A stretch of DNA of 64,000 nt from a virus: positions 1 through 64,000 of IMG/VR virus record IMGVR_UViG_3300033993_002274; one strand, 5' to 3'. This document shows positions 33,395 through 43,267 of the stretch, in pieces. The position numbers and the translations under genes were made by a program. The notes beneath the pieces are model-generated. The model did no database searches and was not told the DNA's origin. It worked only from the letters and a program-made list of their open reading frames with translations. Positions within the stretch are counted from its first letter, which is position 1, and each line of letters opens with the position of its first letter.

Positions 33395-34632
33395 ATTTCA
33401 CCTGTAATTTGTTTAACCCAACCACTTTGTCTATGGTGTATCCAAATTGACCAACTTTTTGTTGTTCTATCCACCAAGAATGTTCTTTTTATATTTACGT
33501 AATCACTTTTTACTTCATACAATTCTTTGATTTCATTACTATTGGCATCTTGTCTATAAATTTCATTTCCTAAATCGTCCAAAAATGAAATTGCCCAAAA
33601 ATCATAATCATCTTCAGGGGCTTCTAATCTTGGAACAATTATATTGTATGTAAACATAAAACTTTCTTTTTTATGCCAATCAGTTTCATCATTAATGGGT
33701 GGATTTTCACCTTTCAATGTCTTTGGATGTAATTTTCTATCTAAAAAATTAATACCCGCATACAATTCATAATCACGATGAGTTCTTACATTACCTAATC
33801 CATATTCCCCCAAGTCAATACCATGGTCTTCTTCTTGTAACATGTGTCTAAGTCTTATTTTGGACTTAGTATCCATTTCCCACCATGGTTCTTCAACTAC
33901 CCCACTTTGTTTGTTTTCCTCATTAAAATCCGTCCAATGTTTTGTTCTACCTTCTCTTGTGTATTCATGCCAAACAACTGTTTTATGTGGGTGAAATAAA
34001 TCATAACCTAATGTATATGACCTAATAGATAAACTGATTTCATCACCAGCAAAGTAAATGTTGGGGTCATACTTATATTCTTCACAATGTTTTCCAATCG
34101 TAAAGAAAAAGTGACCACTAACAAATCTTGCAGGTATTGGTTTATCTAACTCTTTCCAATTTGGAATTTCGTGAGGTCTAAACATAATTGTTCCTCCCGG
34201 TGTGAAGTTAGATGCAACCATTTTGTATGGCTCAACATTTAATAATTTATTAGTTTTGGGTTCATACATGCCTGCATATGCAGTAATGATTGGTTTTTTT
34301 GAACCTGTCATTTTCATCATTTCAATCAACTCAATATCCCAATCCTGTAAGAATCTATGGTGTGAATCTAATTGTAATGTGTATTCTTCTCCGTTCCATA
34401 ATTTTTGAATTTCTGAACGAGCCCAACACAGTCCTTTACTTTTTGACCAATGATAATCTAATATTTTGAATCTTTCGTCATTTGCAAATTCTCCCATAGA
34501 TTCATTTTCATCTCGTTGCCAACAAATACCAAAGGTTAAATTCTCAGGGTTTTTTGCCTTTGAAATGCAGTCTCTGATTGTCGGTAAAAGTTCGGGGTCT
34601 CTATAAGACGCAATTTGGACAAATATTTTCAT
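33391..34632 (-). CDS. GlcNAc-transferase-like glycosyltransferase (GT60 type)
   Basis: 413 residues. The N-terminus IFVQIASYRDPELLPTIRDC and the LQLDSHHRF motif (about 91-99) match the family that includes the Skp1 hydroxyproline GlcNAc-transferase (PF11397 type). The Asp-Ser-His segment is the expected metal-binding site. FAGDEISLSIRSYT lies further on. It sits between a collagen-like gene and the Pro-Thr-tract gene, which could be its substrates. The substrate link is an inference. Confidence 0.75.
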   Translation of the reverse strand: MKIFVQIASYRDPELLPTIRDCISKAKNPENLTFGICWQRDENESMGEFANDERFKILDYHWSKSKGLCWARSEIQKLWNGEEYTLQLDSHHRFLQDWDIELIEMMKMTGSKKPIITAYAGMYEPKTNKLLNVEPYKMVASNFTPGGTIMFRPHEIPNWKELDKPIPARFVSGHFFFTIGKHCEEYKYDPNIYFAGDEISLSIRSYTLGYDLFHPHKTVVWHEYTREGRTKHWTDFNEENKQSGVVEEPWWEMDTKSKIRLRHMLQEEDHGIDLGEYGLGNVRTHRDYELYAGINFLDRKLHPKTLKGENPPINDETDWHKKESFMFTYNIIVPRLEAPEDDYDFWAISFLDDLGNEIYRQDANSNEIKELYEVKSDYVNIKRTFLVDRTTKSWSIWIHHRQSGWVKQITGEI

Positions 34633-34679
34633 ATTATCATTTTAAACAAAAATAATACCTCAAGACTAAAAATAAATAA

Positions 34680-35462
34680 TTAAACTTGTGTGATTGTAAC
34701 AATCAAAGATGGAATGGCCGGTCTAGTGGGTGATGTAAAAGGTCCTGCATCATATTGTAAACCTAATCTTGTGTCATCTACTCTAAATTTTAATTCTAAA
34801 AATTCATTGGCTGAAAGGTCTATTACAAAATTCCAAGCAGCTACAGTTCTACCATTATTAGAATTTACGACAACTTGTGTATTTGAGTTAGTAACATTAC
34901 TACCATTTTTAGCTAACCATATATCCATAGTTTGTGCTGAACCACCACCTGTTGATTCTAATTGAGCGGAAAATTGTAAATTATAAACACCGGCACTTGC
35001 AACAACAAATTTTGTATTTGCCGATAATGTTACACCATTAGAACCAGTATTGGTGTCCGCACTCATAGAAAACGCACTAGAGGTACTTGAAACATATTGG
35101 TCCGTTGTGGACAAAAAAGACCCCCATGCTCTACCACTACCATCGACGCCACTGGTTCCGTTAGTTCCGCTAGTACCATTTGTACCACTGGTTCCGTTAG
35201 TTCCGCTTGTGCCGTTAGTTCCGCTAGTTCCACTTGTACCGTTAGTTCCCGAGGACCCGCTAGTTCCATTTGTACCACTGGTTCCTGAAGACCCATTAGT
35301 TCCATTTGTGCCTGAAGTTCCGGCAATTGATGCAGTTATAGCACTAAATGGTACTGCTTCTGTTCTACCTGATATTATTGGATTGTAATTTACAATTACC
35401 AATAATGAATTAGAGTAACCTGTCGATGCTGCAGGTAAGGATGATATTGGTAAATCCGGCAT
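34680..35462 (-). CDS. collagen-like fiber protein with C1q/TNF-like head
   Basis: 260 residues. N-terminal virion-attachment-like part (1-45), then about 20 Gly-X-Y triplets of the form GTS/GTN/GSS (about 47-108) that should form a trimeric collagen-like stalk, then a beta-sandwich C-terminal domain (115-260) resembling C1q/TNF heads (VVASAGVYNLQFSAQLES). The triplets contain no Pro, so Thr rather than hydroxyproline would stabilise the helix, perhaps glycosylated. Probably a receptor-binding or decorating fiber. Confidence 0.85.
   Translation of the reverse strand: MPDLPISSLPAASTGYSNSLLVIVNYNPIISGRTEAVPFSAITASIAGTSGTNGTNGSSGTSGTNGTSGSSGTNGTSGTSGTNGTSGTNGTSGTNGTSGTNGTSGVDGSGRAWGSFLSTTDQYVSSTSSAFSMSADTNTGSNGVTLSANTKFVVASAGVYNLQFSAQLESTGGGSAQTMDIWLAKNGSNVTNSNTQVVVNSNNGRTVAAWNFVIDLSANEFLELKFRVDDTRLGLQYDAGPFTSPTRPAIPSLIVTITQV
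35150..35322 (-). repeat. collagen-like Gly-Thr-Ser/Asn coding repeat
   Basis: Tandem 9-base triplet units and 18-base pairs (plus strand gttccgttagttccgctagt-like) encode GTSGTN. The reverse strand happens to stay open (Val-Pro-Leu repeats), which is a by-product. Confidence 0.8.
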
Positions 35463-35474
35463 AGTCTTTTATAG

Positions 35475-35481
35475 ATAAATA
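35475..35481 (-). promoter_or_regulatory. TATTTAT promoter-like motif
   Basis: Coding strand ATATTTATCTATAAAAGACT, heptamer 12 bases before the ATG at 35462; fits the extended TATTTAT-(2-4)-TAAAA form. Confidence 0.35.
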
Positions 35482-35485
35482 TTAT

Positions 35486-35773
35486 TTAAGTTATTTTGAT
35501 TCTAAAACCATCTTCCTGTAATATATAAAAACCAGTTTCTTGTAATAAATAACTTCCACAATCCACTTCTATTTCCATGATACAACCATTAGCATCTATA
35601 ATTTTTATATATATAACATCTTCATTTGGAAAAAAAGATTCTGAATTAATAACTACATTTGGTGGTATTGAAGTAACTCCTGACACATAAAAACAATAGG
35701 TATTTGATGGGTCACAAATGAAAACATCATAAGGACTTAATCCGCTAGTTACTCCTGTTATTTGTATATTCAT
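35486..35773 (-). CDS. small SprB-like module protein, paralog family
   Basis: 95 residues: SGLSPYDVFICDPSNTYCF, then IYIKIIDANGCIMEIEVDC, then a short tail with LLQETGFYILQEDGF, itself a small duplication. It is a paralog of the proteins at 30650 and 35777. It lies between the large SprB-repeat gene and the collagen-like gene, three bases after its sister gene. Confidence 0.7.
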   Translation of the reverse strand: MNIQITGVTSGLSPYDVFICDPSNTYCFYVSGVTSIPPNVVINSESFFPNEDVIYIKIIDANGCIMEIEVDCGSYLLQETGFYILQEDGFRIKIT

Positions 35774-35776
35774 ATA

Positions 35777-35986
35777 TTAACAATTTATTTCATAAAAAGT
35801 TTCACAACCATTACCATCAATCGCTTTTATTATTAAGGTATTTGCTGCAGAATAAAATGCAGATAAAACATAAACGGTAAGTGTTGTACCAAGTAATGAA
35901 CAATTATTTCCGTTTTCATCACAAACGTAATAACTAACGGGTGGTGTTCCTCCTGTCAATCCTGTTATGTCAACTGAGTACGGCAT
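35777..35986 (-). CDS. small SprB-like module protein, paralog family
   Basis: 69 residues, a single module: LTGGTPPVSYYVCDENGNNC, then IIKAIDGNGCETFYEINC. The stop-start junction with the 767-residue SprB-repeat gene is immediate (35986/35987). The four Cys could form disulfides or be surface-exposed. Likely a tail tip or fiber accessory. Confidence 0.7.
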   Translation of the reverse strand: MPYSVDITGLTGGTPPVSYYVCDENGNNCSLLGTTLTVYVLSAFYSAANTLIIKAIDGNGCETFYEINC

Positions 35987-38290
35987 CTATGTATAACAAG
36001 TTACATCGTAGTCTATTGTTAATTCTAAAGTGAAGTTAGCATCAGCCAATGGGTCGGTGTCTCCCTCACAATTTGATTCAATGTGAATTGTATTATCTGT
36101 CAAACTTATAGTATAACTACTAATATCAGTAACACCACTTAATATCCCTTCTATTGTTGATTGCCAAACAGTGTCTTGTGGAACATCATTCAATGTTGTT
36201 GCGGTATAGAATGTTTGAGTAAATGCACTTCCGTTAATATTCATTTCAAGTATAAATTCTGCAGTATTTAAACTACATCCCGTATATCCACTTGTAACAT
36301 CAATATACCCCTCATTTAACATTTCTAAAAATCCACGTTTAGCCCCAACTGTTGTTGCAAATTCATTTTGACACAATTCAACAACAGAGTATGTTGTTAC
36401 ATTATTTCCTGAACATGTGATTGTAAAATTGTGAGTTTGTGAACATCCGCGACTGTCTGTAACTTCAACAGAATACGTACCGGCGGTTAAACCGGATATA
36501 GTTGAACCCGTTTGTCCTGACGGAACATTATCTGACCAATCATAACTAAATGTTGGTTCTCCGTCGTATATTAATACTTGCGCAGTTCCATTTTGACCAC
36601 CATAACATTGTGTTGTTGATATTGCACTAATTAAACTACCTCCCGTTGATATTGTTACTTGTTCATCAATTTGACATCCATCTGCATCAACAACTGTAAG
36701 AGTATAACTACCAGCCACTAAATTATTAAAGGTATATGAAGATAATGATGTATCTAATACTGATTGACCGTCACTTAATATATAGTCCAAAGGTGATGTG
36801 TAACCAGTCCCAACTTGAACTTGTAAAACACCATCATTTTGTGAACATGTTGAACCAGTTGTTGTTGCACTTATTTCAAACTTATCAGTAGATGCCAACG
36901 TAACAGTTGTTGTGTATTCACAGTTTGTTCCTGTTGCAGATATAATTAAGTCATACGTATCATTTGTTAAACCTGAAAACGTACTAGTTAAACTTTGTGT
37001 TGTATTGGTATATACTAAACCGTTCGTTTGTCCCGATAATATATAACTATAAAAATTATTTGAACCTTGTAATGAAACAGTTAATGAACCAAGTTGTTGA
37101 CTACAATTAGAATTAGTTACTACCGTATCAACTATAAAAAATGAATTTTCAGCATTAATAAATGCACTTATTATTTGTTTACAAAAGTTCGCATCTGTAA
37201 TTTCTAAATTGTAATTTCCACTTGATAAACCTGATAAGGTTAATGTATCGCTTAATGTATACCCTACTTGTGATGTGCTGGCGGAATAATAATAAGGGAC
37301 ACTACCCCCTGTAATTGTAAATGTAATACTACCGTCTGATGAAAAACAAGAAGGATTTACAGAAGTAACAATACCAACTCCAAGTGGGTCGGCTTCACCT
37401 ATAGTATCACTTTTAGTCACCACACAACCATTACCATCAGTTACAGTACAACTATAAGTTCCAATTGTTAAACCTGTTATTGTTTGACCCGTCTCACCGT
37501 TATTCCAAAGATATGTGTAAGGTGATGTTCCTGTAAGTCCTGTGATTGAAAGTTTACCTTCATTAATCACACAAGTAGACGTATTTACTTTCCAAAAACC
37601 AAAATCAAAATTTGAAGAGGATGAAACAATTGCGTTAGATGTTGTTGCAGTTGACAACCCATAATCCACAACTTGAACAAAATATGTGTCCGCAGATAGA
37701 TTTGTGAATGTATAAGGGAACAAAGTTGTTACTTGTGATTCAACAGTACCTCCTGATGTGGATAATATTAAAGTATAAGGCGACATTTGAGAGTCGGCAC
37801 TTACAGTTAGTGTTCCATTATTTTCTCCACATGTGGTTGGTGTTACGTCAATAATGTCAGTATAAAAACAACCTGTTATAATAACGTTTATATATAATTC
37901 GTTATTTTCAAACCCTTCAGAATCATTTAACCTAAACACATAGGTGTCGGCGGTTAATCCTGAAAATGTTATTGGACTTGATGACGTTTGAGCACTTATT
38001 CCACCAGGTTGTATATTATCTATTGTGTATGGAGGTATTCCACCATATGGTGAAAATGTTACAGAACCCGTTGGGGATGAGCATGTACCTGTGATTGTAA
38101 ATGTTAGTCCTAATGGTTGGTCATCGCAAGTTGGTGTACAAGCGGACATTGTGTTATAAACACCAAATGTTGATGCTGAGTACGCACTATCAAAACAAAT
38201 AGTTTCCCCTAAAGAAACTCCAACTACAAAGTTACCACAACAATCATAGTACCTATATACCCCATCCGTTAAACCCGAAAAACAAGCCAT
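35987..38290 (-). CDS. large SprB-repeat tail adhesin (767 aa)
   Basis: At least six SprB-like units, for example GGIPPYTIDNIQPGG, LTGTSPYTYLWNNGETGQ, GGSVPYYYSASTSQ and DGEPTFSYDWSDNVPSGQ, each followed by GTYxxxVTDxxGC. The N-terminus MACFSGLTDGVYRYYDCCGN lacks a signal peptide, as expected for a virion protein. It overlaps the gpI-like gene by one base. By similarity to the flavobacterial adhesin SprB, I infer receptor binding or mimicry of host surface adhesins. Confidence 0.8.
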   Translation of the reverse strand: MACFSGLTDGVYRYYDCCGNFVVGVSLGETICFDSAYSASTFGVYNTMSACTPTCDDQPLGLTFTITGTCSSPTGSVTFSPYGGIPPYTIDNIQPGGISAQTSSSPITFSGLTADTYVFRLNDSEGFENNELYINVIITGCFYTDIIDVTPTTCGENNGTLTVSADSQMSPYTLILSTSGGTVESQVTTLFPYTFTNLSADTYFVQVVDYGLSTATTSNAIVSSSSNFDFGFWKVNTSTCVINEGKLSITGLTGTSPYTYLWNNGETGQTITGLTIGTYSCTVTDGNGCVVTKSDTIGEADPLGVGIVTSVNPSCFSSDGSITFTITGGSVPYYYSASTSQVGYTLSDTLTLSGLSSGNYNLEITDANFCKQIISAFINAENSFFIVDTVVTNSNCSQQLGSLTVSLQGSNNFYSYILSGQTNGLVYTNTTQSLTSTFSGLTNDTYDLIISATGTNCEYTTTVTLASTDKFEISATTTGSTCSQNDGVLQVQVGTGYTSPLDYILSDGQSVLDTSLSSYTFNNLVAGSYTLTVVDADGCQIDEQVTISTGGSLISAISTTQCYGGQNGTAQVLIYDGEPTFSYDWSDNVPSGQTGSTISGLTAGTYSVEVTDSRGCSQTHNFTITCSGNNVTTYSVVELCQNEFATTVGAKRGFLEMLNEGYIDVTSGYTGCSLNTAEFILEMNINGSAFTQTFYTATTLNDVPQDTVWQSTIEGILSGVTDISSYTISLTDNTIHIESNCEGDTDPLADANFTLELTIDYDVTCYT

Positions 38291-41238
38291 TAATTACAAT
38301 TTATACTAGCGTTTATACCTATATTTAAGTACAGTTTTTTATTTGTGAAGTCATCATAACAAGTTGAATTACTTATTACTAAAGTTTTACCCGCAAAATA
38401 ATAGTTTAGTCCATGATTATATAATTCTTGTAATTTGTCATCAATTGCCGCTGTTATTTGAGCAACCGTTGGCACATCATAAAAACCATATCCTGTGTAG
38501 AATTGCTCTTGAACTAAAATCGTACTGTCTAATCTACAATCCACAAACCACTCCGATACTATACTTGTTAAATCACAATTGGCTTGAGTGTACCCACTCT
38601 GTTTTACAACCGCACTTAAAACTTGTGTTAGATAAGTTTGTGGACTGTCAAAGTTTAATTCACATCTTAAAGTTTGGTCTATACAATCATATCCAAATAA
38701 CTGACCGTCAAATGTACAAGGTACACATTCAACTTGTATAAATTGACATCCTCTTTGTCTTCTCCATATGAATTTTTGTCTATGGAAAATTGAGTTTTCC
38801 ATTTTTTGGCCCGTGAGCCAAAGTGTTGTTGCAGGAACCAACTGTTCCAATAATCTTTGCCAATAATCACCAATACCTAATGTATAGTCTATCATTTTTT
38901 GATAGGTAAATTGATTGGAAGGTATTCCTACTGTTTGTTGTGATTGAAGGTATTTCCAATATATTGATTGAAGTGTAGGGTAACCACCTGTCTTACCGTC
39001 GAAAATTGTTTGTCTATTTCTAACATTAATCATGTTGGTAAAGAACGATTGAGCAAATTCAAAAAATGTTTTTTGTTTTGGTTGTGGGTTTACAAAAGTC
39101 CAATCTATCGCTCCTGGATATGGATAAGGTGACGTTAAACCGGTATTTGGAATTGGGTAATCGTATTTAACACACATATCCCACACATCATAAACTAACC
39201 CTTGACCCATATTAATATTTAATTCAATATTTTTTGAGTTTATAAGTTGTTTGTCGTTTGTAATGGTGTAATCAACCCCATTAAAGTTTGAATTATTTTT
39301 TCTGTTTCCTATGTCGTCAACGGACCAAGACTTTTGGTTGTCGTAAATTTTTGTTATTGTATACCCTTCATTCAAAAATGGAAACTTAGTAAACCTGTCT
39401 AAGTATTCTTGACCATATGAAAAAGGTTGTAGTTGTGTTACAACACTTGGTACGTTTTGGTCAAGTTGTGAATTTTCTAAATCGACAACTTGTGGTGACC
39501 TGTGTTTTGGGCTAGATTCAAACCAACCTGAACCTTTTTGGAAAAAGTAATCATCTGTCTGTGTTGGTGACTTAGGGTAACCATCGTCAGAAATACCATA
39601 ATCATTTCTTGACGTTGTTACAGTTTGCACTTCTCCGTTTGTTGTAAATCCGGTATATGTTACTCCTTGAATAGAAAATGTATTTGTTGGGTCTAATGCA
39701 GGTTTTTCAACATAAACCGTACCTCCACTTATTTTAGCATAATTTTCTTTAAATTGGTCCACATTAATTTTTGAATCGACCAAATACACAACTTCATTAA
39801 ATTCTGTTATTGCTTCAGGTGCACCAATCAATCTCATTATGTATTCCAAAGATGTTCTTGTTCCTTTGGATTTAAACATATATGCTGAGTTTAGAATTAC
39901 ATTTCTAAAATATTGATAGTTTAATTCTGATGGTGTTTTTTCTTCTGCTTGACCTGAATAAATTTGGTCGGTTGTTGTACTAAACACCGCATCTAATAAT
40001 TGGTCGTTATTAATTGGCGATATATTTGTATTTACCCCCAAGGTTTGTGCTAAATTAGTTAGTAACTGTGATGGTATATCATTTCCCACAACATAGTTCA
40101 CTGAGTTCATATTCGCCAAGGCATCAATAAACTTTTTAACCTCATCAAAACTTCTACCATATATTTGTAGAATTTTTTCCATCTTTTGGTCCTGAGTGTC
40201 AAAGTCCTTGAATGCCCCTGTTGTTAGAAATCTTGAAATCAAATTGGTTTTGTAATCGTCAAGATTAAGTGCGATTTCACTTAAAGTTGTTAAATACGTG
40301 TCAAAATTAGATGTCACAATATCTAAATTCCATAAACCGTCCAATACCCATGTTACACTTTGTACTTTTAATGTAAAAATCCCATCTGAATCGTAGTATG
40401 GGTACTCAAAAATCGCAGTATACTTTGGTTGGCTATTTCTATTTAATATAAAATCCTCAACCTCATCAAAATCATCTTGGAATATTTCAGCAGTTTTTTG
40501 TGTATTTGGTTTTACTATAAATGTTTCTGTTGAAATTGTTTGTCCTGAAAAAGGGTCACCTTCAACTGTGAATGTAATTGTTCCTGCTGTTAATGTCGCT
40601 GAAGGTATAAAATCAACTACAGGGTATTCTGTTGTAAGAGCAGAAAAATATAAACTAAAGTTTTCGTAGTTATTTGTTAAATCACGGTATTTTGAAACTT
40701 TTATAGGTCTAACTTGAATGTTTCTTGCTGCGTTTACAGAGAAGTCAATGTCAAAAGGATTAACTATCCACGGAACATCAACATCAAACGTTGTTAAATT
40801 TTCAATAGGGTCAAAAGCAATATTTGTAGCGGTGTATCCTGTTGTAAATGACAGAGTCGTTCCTCTTACTTCTAAGGCCGCCGGAAAATAACTTATTATT
40901 TTTGTTACGGACGCTGATAATCTTTTTTGAAGTGAACCATACAACGTAAAACTCGTTACTTGTGATATATCAAAATTTGGATATACTGAAAAGTTTTTTT
41001 GTATGATTTTTTTTGTTTGTTCAACATCTTCAATATTTAAATTTTCTAAATTATAAAGTTGTGAGAAAACACCTAAATCAAAATTACGATTTACCTTTTC
41101 ATAAATGGCAGTTGTAAACTGAAAGTTTCCTTGTGTTAATCCACCTCCTGTCACCAACTGTAATCCAACTATGTTGTCAAACGCAGTTAAAGTTCCTACA
41201 GGTGGAGCAGGTGGATATCTAAATATTTGTTTTGCCAT
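38290..41238 (-). CDS. baseplate wedge protein, gpI/gp7-like (982 aa)
   Basis: A region near residues 330-480 (LISRFLTTGAFKDFDTQDQK, then FIDALANMNSVNY, then FRNVILNSAYMFKSKGTRTS and LEYIMRLIGAPE) has the pattern of phage tail protein I and T4 gp7-like wedge proteins: a stretch of helices, then Lys-Gly-Thr and a helix-Gly. The rest is beta-rich. It is followed by the fiber genes, matching a role connecting baseplate and fibers. Exact T4 equivalent uncertain. Confidence 0.65.
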   Translation of the reverse strand: MAKQIFRYPPAPPVGTLTAFDNIVGLQLVTGGGLTQGNFQFTTAIYEKVNRNFDLGVFSQLYNLENLNIEDVEQTKKIIQKNFSVYPNFDISQVTSFTLYGSLQKRLSASVTKIISYFPAALEVRGTTLSFTTGYTATNIAFDPIENLTTFDVDVPWIVNPFDIDFSVNAARNIQVRPIKVSKYRDLTNNYENFSLYFSALTTEYPVVDFIPSATLTAGTITFTVEGDPFSGQTISTETFIVKPNTQKTAEIFQDDFDEVEDFILNRNSQPKYTAIFEYPYYDSDGIFTLKVQSVTWVLDGLWNLDIVTSNFDTYLTTLSEIALNLDDYKTNLISRFLTTGAFKDFDTQDQKMEKILQIYGRSFDEVKKFIDALANMNSVNYVVGNDIPSQLLTNLAQTLGVNTNISPINNDQLLDAVFSTTTDQIYSGQAEEKTPSELNYQYFRNVILNSAYMFKSKGTRTSLEYIMRLIGAPEAITEFNEVVYLVDSKINVDQFKENYAKISGGTVYVEKPALDPTNTFSIQGVTYTGFTTNGEVQTVTTSRNDYGISDDGYPKSPTQTDDYFFQKGSGWFESSPKHRSPQVVDLENSQLDQNVPSVVTQLQPFSYGQEYLDRFTKFPFLNEGYTITKIYDNQKSWSVDDIGNRKNNSNFNGVDYTITNDKQLINSKNIELNINMGQGLVYDVWDMCVKYDYPIPNTGLTSPYPYPGAIDWTFVNPQPKQKTFFEFAQSFFTNMINVRNRQTIFDGKTGGYPTLQSIYWKYLQSQQTVGIPSNQFTYQKMIDYTLGIGDYWQRLLEQLVPATTLWLTGQKMENSIFHRQKFIWRRQRGCQFIQVECVPCTFDGQLFGYDCIDQTLRCELNFDSPQTYLTQVLSAVVKQSGYTQANCDLTSIVSEWFVDCRLDSTILVQEQFYTGYGFYDVPTVAQITAAIDDKLQELYNHGLNYYFAGKTLVISNSTCYDDFTNKKLYLNIGINASINCN

Positions 41239-42146
41239 TATTCAATAATATTGGTAAAGTTTTTACTGTAATCAATGTTATTATTTCTATCTTGTCTAAC
41301 TTCAAATAGAAGTTCACTAAAGTTGTTTCTAATTTCAAATAGGTTGTATTGTTTGTAAATGTTTCCTGCCGTATCGTAAAGAGTGTAAATACCATCCTCA
41401 ATACTTTTGGTTTGATTACCATAAAGAGCAATTGCTAAAGTGTCAATGTCGTATTCCGCCATTTGAACATCAATAGTAATAGGATTAAAGAAAGTATTTG
41501 TTATTATAATATTTTGGTTTGGTTGACCTATAAAAGGAATTGCACTTGGTTTATTAGATGGAGATGAAGAAGGTGAAAGTGTACAGAAAATTAAATCTGT
41601 TGGGTTGTCTACATATCTATATCTAATAGACTTTTGTGTTGTGTTAACCTGTTCTGTAATTACAGGTTCACAATAAAATGATGACGTAACAAGTCTATAA
41701 AAGTTTGGTATTTTTGTTCCGTTATTATTTAAGTATTCAACTCTAAAACCAACAAGTCCTTGATTAACAAATTTATTTCTATACTGTGAAGGAACATTAT
41801 TAATATCAATAATAATACCTTTTACGTTTGGTAGTGCCGATAAAACTCCACAGTCATTTATTGTTGTTCTAATTTCAGCAGGTCTAATCATTAAAGTATA
41901 AATCCCCAACTTACTAAACTCGGTTGCGGGCAATCTTAAATTATATAAACCACCTAAAATTTCCACGTTATTATTACCACCAGTATCTGAATTATGAAAA
42001 TATGGTGTTAATATATTTGCGGCATTTAATTTTTTTAATGTGAAATTATTTGTAACATCCCTTGAAGGTGTATAGTGTAAGATGATTTCAACATCATCAG
42101 GTGATACATCAGCGGGTCTTGTTATTCCATATGTGCCAAGTGCCAT
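41238..42146 (-). CDS. virion structural protein (302 aa)
   Basis: A beta-rich protein without known motifs (MALGTYGITRPADVSPDDVE, then GGLYNLRLPATEFSKLGIYT). Overlaps the gpI-like gene by one base. By position in the wedge cluster it is probably a baseplate component. TATTTAT lies 11 bases before the ATG. Confidence 0.7.
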   Translation of the reverse strand: MALGTYGITRPADVSPDDVEIILHYTPSRDVTNNFTLKKLNAANILTPYFHNSDTGGNNNVEILGGLYNLRLPATEFSKLGIYTLMIRPAEIRTTINDCGVLSALPNVKGIIIDINNVPSQYRNKFVNQGLVGFRVEYLNNNGTKIPNFYRLVTSSFYCEPVITEQVNTTQKSIRYRYVDNPTDLIFCTLSPSSSPSNKPSAIPFIGQPNQNIIITNTFFNPITIDVQMAEYDIDTLAIALYGNQTKSIEDGIYTLYDTAGNIYKQYNLFEIRNNFSELLFEVRQDRNNNIDYSKNFTNIIE

Positions 42147-42157
42147 TTTTTTATTTT

Positions 42158-42164
42158 ATAAATA
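42158..42164 (-). promoter_or_regulatory. TATTTAT promoter-like motif
   Basis: Coding strand CTATTTATAAAATAAAAAA, heptamer 11 bases before the ATG at 42146. Confidence 0.35.
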
Positions 42165-42178
42165 GTTTATGTCTTTTT

Positions 42179-43267
42179 TTATGTTGTATTAATTTTATAA
42201 TATCCGTAACCATATCTTACCATATCACCAATATTATCAACTTCACCTAATCTTTGTAATGGTTCAAACGCGCTATATTTACCTCTTTCGATATAAACAT
42301 CGCTTTGAACTTCAGGGTCCATAACAAAATCTAACAAATATTCATTTTTTGTAATCGCTGAAAACAATAAATCATTTTGGGTAAATCCTGAACTTTGTAA
42401 TAAGTACAGAGTTTGTCCGTTTGGAAAGTCGTAATAAGTGATGTCATTTATTGTGTATGAAGTATACCCTGACGTTATAGAATTTATTTGTCCGTATGGT
42501 ACTCCATTTTTTATAAAAGTATAACCAACTGTATACGGGTTAGGTCCCCATCTTTTTACATCCGTAAGTTTAGATTTGGTATAACCTGAAACAGGAAAAG
42601 GAATTGTCGTGTATGAACTTGATATTTGTGATGATACATTATTTTGTGAATCACCTGTTGCTATAAAATCGTAACTTACAGGTATACCTGACCAATAACC
42701 ACCTTGTGGTGTGAAAGTAAAATTACCTTGTAAATTTGTTATTGTTGCCCCCGTTAAAGGAAGTACAATCGGTTTTTCAATTATATTCAACCCCCAACTA
42801 TTTTGACCAGAAAAAGTTATGGTATACGCACTTGGTGTGGTGGGGTATGTATGTGTCAATGGTTGGGTTCCAACCTGTTGAGTTGGGCTCCCATCACCCC
42901 AATCAACAAAGAAACTTGATAGTTTTAAAAATGATATTTCTATGTCACCCGATGTATTATAAAAATTAACATCGTAAGGTGTTAATGTATCAGCAGAAAA
43001 TAAAAAATTAGACAACACATCTTTTTGTAACATAAGACCATCAAACTCACTATAAAAACCAATATCGTTCATAGTTTGAGTGAACATAATTGGTATTGTT
43101 AAACCTGTTAAAAGTGATGTACCTCCCGTTCCTCCACTCAATATGTAAGACATACCTGAATACACACCAAAGGTTTGTGACCCACTGTCACCACTATAAG
43201 TTTCACCAAAAATATCTGTAGAAATATTTTCAGGGGATACTATTAAAGAATATTTTTCAGCTTCCAT
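42179..43267 (-). CDS. virion protein with PKD-like domain (362 aa)
   Basis: A beta-rich, Ser/Gly/Thr-rich protein. FFVDWGDGSPTQQV (about 120-133) followed by LTHTYPTTPSAYTITFSG is the PKD-domain signature (WxWGDG...HTY), an Ig-like fold common in surface and tail proteins. One base overlap with the next upstream gene. Probably baseplate or fiber base. Confidence 0.75.
   Translation of the reverse strand: MEAEKYSLIVSPENISTDIFGETYSGDSGSQTFGVYSGMSYILSGGTGGTSLLTGLTIPIMFTQTMNDIGFYSEFDGLMLQKDVLSNFLFSADTLTPYDVNFYNTSGDIEISFLKLSSFFVDWGDGSPTQQVGTQPLTHTYPTTPSAYTITFSGQNSWGLNIIEKPIVLPLTGATITNLQGNFTFTPQGGYWSGIPVSYDFIATGDSQNNVSSQISSSYTTIPFPVSGYTKSKLTDVKRWGPNPYTVGYTFIKNGVPYGQINSITSGYTSYTINDITYYDFPNGQTLYLLQSSGFTQNDLLFSAITKNEYLLDFVMDPEVQSDVYIERGKYSAFEPLQRLGEVDNIGDMVRYGYGYYKINTT

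Noticed and set aside
35050-35388. Plus-strand frame of Val-Pro-Leu repeats
   Set aside because: Complement of the collagen-like GTSGTN repeat; no independent support.
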